The notes below the pieces were generated by a model, which saw only the letters and a program-made list of their open reading frames with translations, ran no database searches and had not been told where the DNA came from. Source: Bacteroidota bacterium (GTDB lineage: Bacteria > Bacteroidota > Bacteroidia > Chitinophagales > Chitinophagaceae). From it: a stretch of 64,000 nucleotides of DNA. A program made the position numbers and the translations under genes. The stretch spans positions 27,732 to 91,731 of the forward strand of contig JAKQGX010000001.1 in NCBI GenBank assembly GCA_029573235.1, given 5' to 3'. How positions within the stretch are numbered: position 1 is the first letter of the stretch; each line of letters begins with the position of its first letter. Shown piece by piece: positions 63,728 through 64,000 of the stretch.

Positions 63728-63843
63728 CTCTCCCAAACATCAAACAGGTATTCTATACGATGCGAGGGCAGTTCTTACCGACGTTATCACAGCAATACGT
63801 TTCAGTTTTCGAAAGAAAATTTTTCAAAAAAGTTGAAATAAAA

Positions 63844-63874
63844 TTTGGAGAAAAGAAAAAGGTTGCTACCTTTG
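63844..63874 (+). promoter_or_regulatory. Promoter P2 of a right-ward stable-RNA-type unit
   Basis: TTTG (63844-63847), exactly 19 bases, then TACCTTTG (63867-63874): consensus. The initial transcript CACTCCCAAACGAAATGAGG then GTATT matches that of P1 and of rpsU. Confidence 0.85.
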
Positions 63875-64000
63875 CACTCCCAAACGAAATGAGGGTATTG
63901 AAAAGAACGGGTTTGGGTAGTTCTTAAGTGATACAAAAGATACCGGCGATGGGCGCCACACAAGAGGTTCGAGTCCTATAGGTATAGCAAGATGCAGGCA

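Larger units (their letters stand above)
63435..64000. other. Long regulatory region at the right end of the window
   Basis: 566 bases with no supportable protein gene. A/T-rich on the left, then two promoter modules (see separate entries) pointing right. Beyond the second, at 63940-63985, a small tRNA-like fold can be drawn. No 16S or tRNA start is reached before the window ends. Confidence 0.6.

Noticed and set aside
63706..63927. 73-codon frame at the right end
   Set aside because: It runs across the two promoter modules and their repeated downstream motif; no protein character.

Overview
The window is chromosomal DNA from a member of the Bacteroidota, most likely the Chitinophagia/Sphingobacteriia branch. 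Signs of this are two proteins ending in type A type IX secretion (T9SS) sorting domains, a GldB-type lipoprotein, family-specific proteins (DUF2723, DUF1573, DUF983, an IPExxxVDY-like protein), promoters of the TTTG-N19-TAnnTTTG kind, and almost no Shine-Dalgarno sequences. Most of the sequence is ordinary housekeeping DNA in short operons on both strands, with strong hairpin terminators between convergent genes.

Layout. 1-5.3 kb: a T9SS-exported protein cut by the window edge, lptD and a divergent cell-wall amidase, and an EGF-like lipoprotein. 5.4-8.4 kb: dnaG, ruvX, def. 8.4-14.1 kb: a LuxE-like acyl-protein synthetase, a small lipoprotein, a large M36 metallopeptidase with T9SS tail, and a nitronate monooxygenase-like flavoprotein. 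14.2-19.4 kb: a sugar nucleotidyltransferase, a fragment of the ribosomal spc operon (rpmD-rplO-secY-map) and a MarC protein. 19.5-27 kb: holA; a minus-strand run pepT-DUF1573-ubiA-like-dapB; an outer-membrane barrel; gldB; a TPR protein; tRNA-Ser(UGA). 27-37 kb: msrA, a 3-hydroxyacyl-CoA dehydrogenase, DUF2723, SPFH, MFS and metallo-beta-lactamase-fold genes. 37-42.7 kb: rpsU-xerC-hpf, a beta-propeller lipoprotein, thiamine-binding, DUF1684 and GH3 genes. 43-50 kb: ricT, an isolated atpG, lepA, purL. 57.4-63.4 kb: an alpha-oxoamine synthase, hisS, two unrelated 3-methyladenine glycosylases, purM and a CxxCH haem-binding protein. The last 0.5 kb holds two tandem promoters of stable-RNA type firing out of the window.

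The accessory part is 50.3-57.2 kb, a minus-strand restriction-modification or defence operon between purL and the alpha-oxoamine synthase. In transcription order it has a 219-residue methyltransferase piece with an intact AdoMet motif, a GxxExxY protein, about 0.93 kb of 14 hairpin-forming tandem repeats, a 503-residue methylase with NPPY but a degenerate AdoMet motif, a KilA-N protein, and an 866-residue GIY-YIG-like/SF2-helicase protein. Immediately upstream of the KilA-N gene lies a broken copy of the first 17-18 codons of the helicase gene, 3 nt after the methylase stop. I read it as the scar of the KilA-N gene having been inserted into a formerly contiguous methylase-helicase operon. The helicase gene also carries what look like two in-frame insertions of short palindromic repeats.
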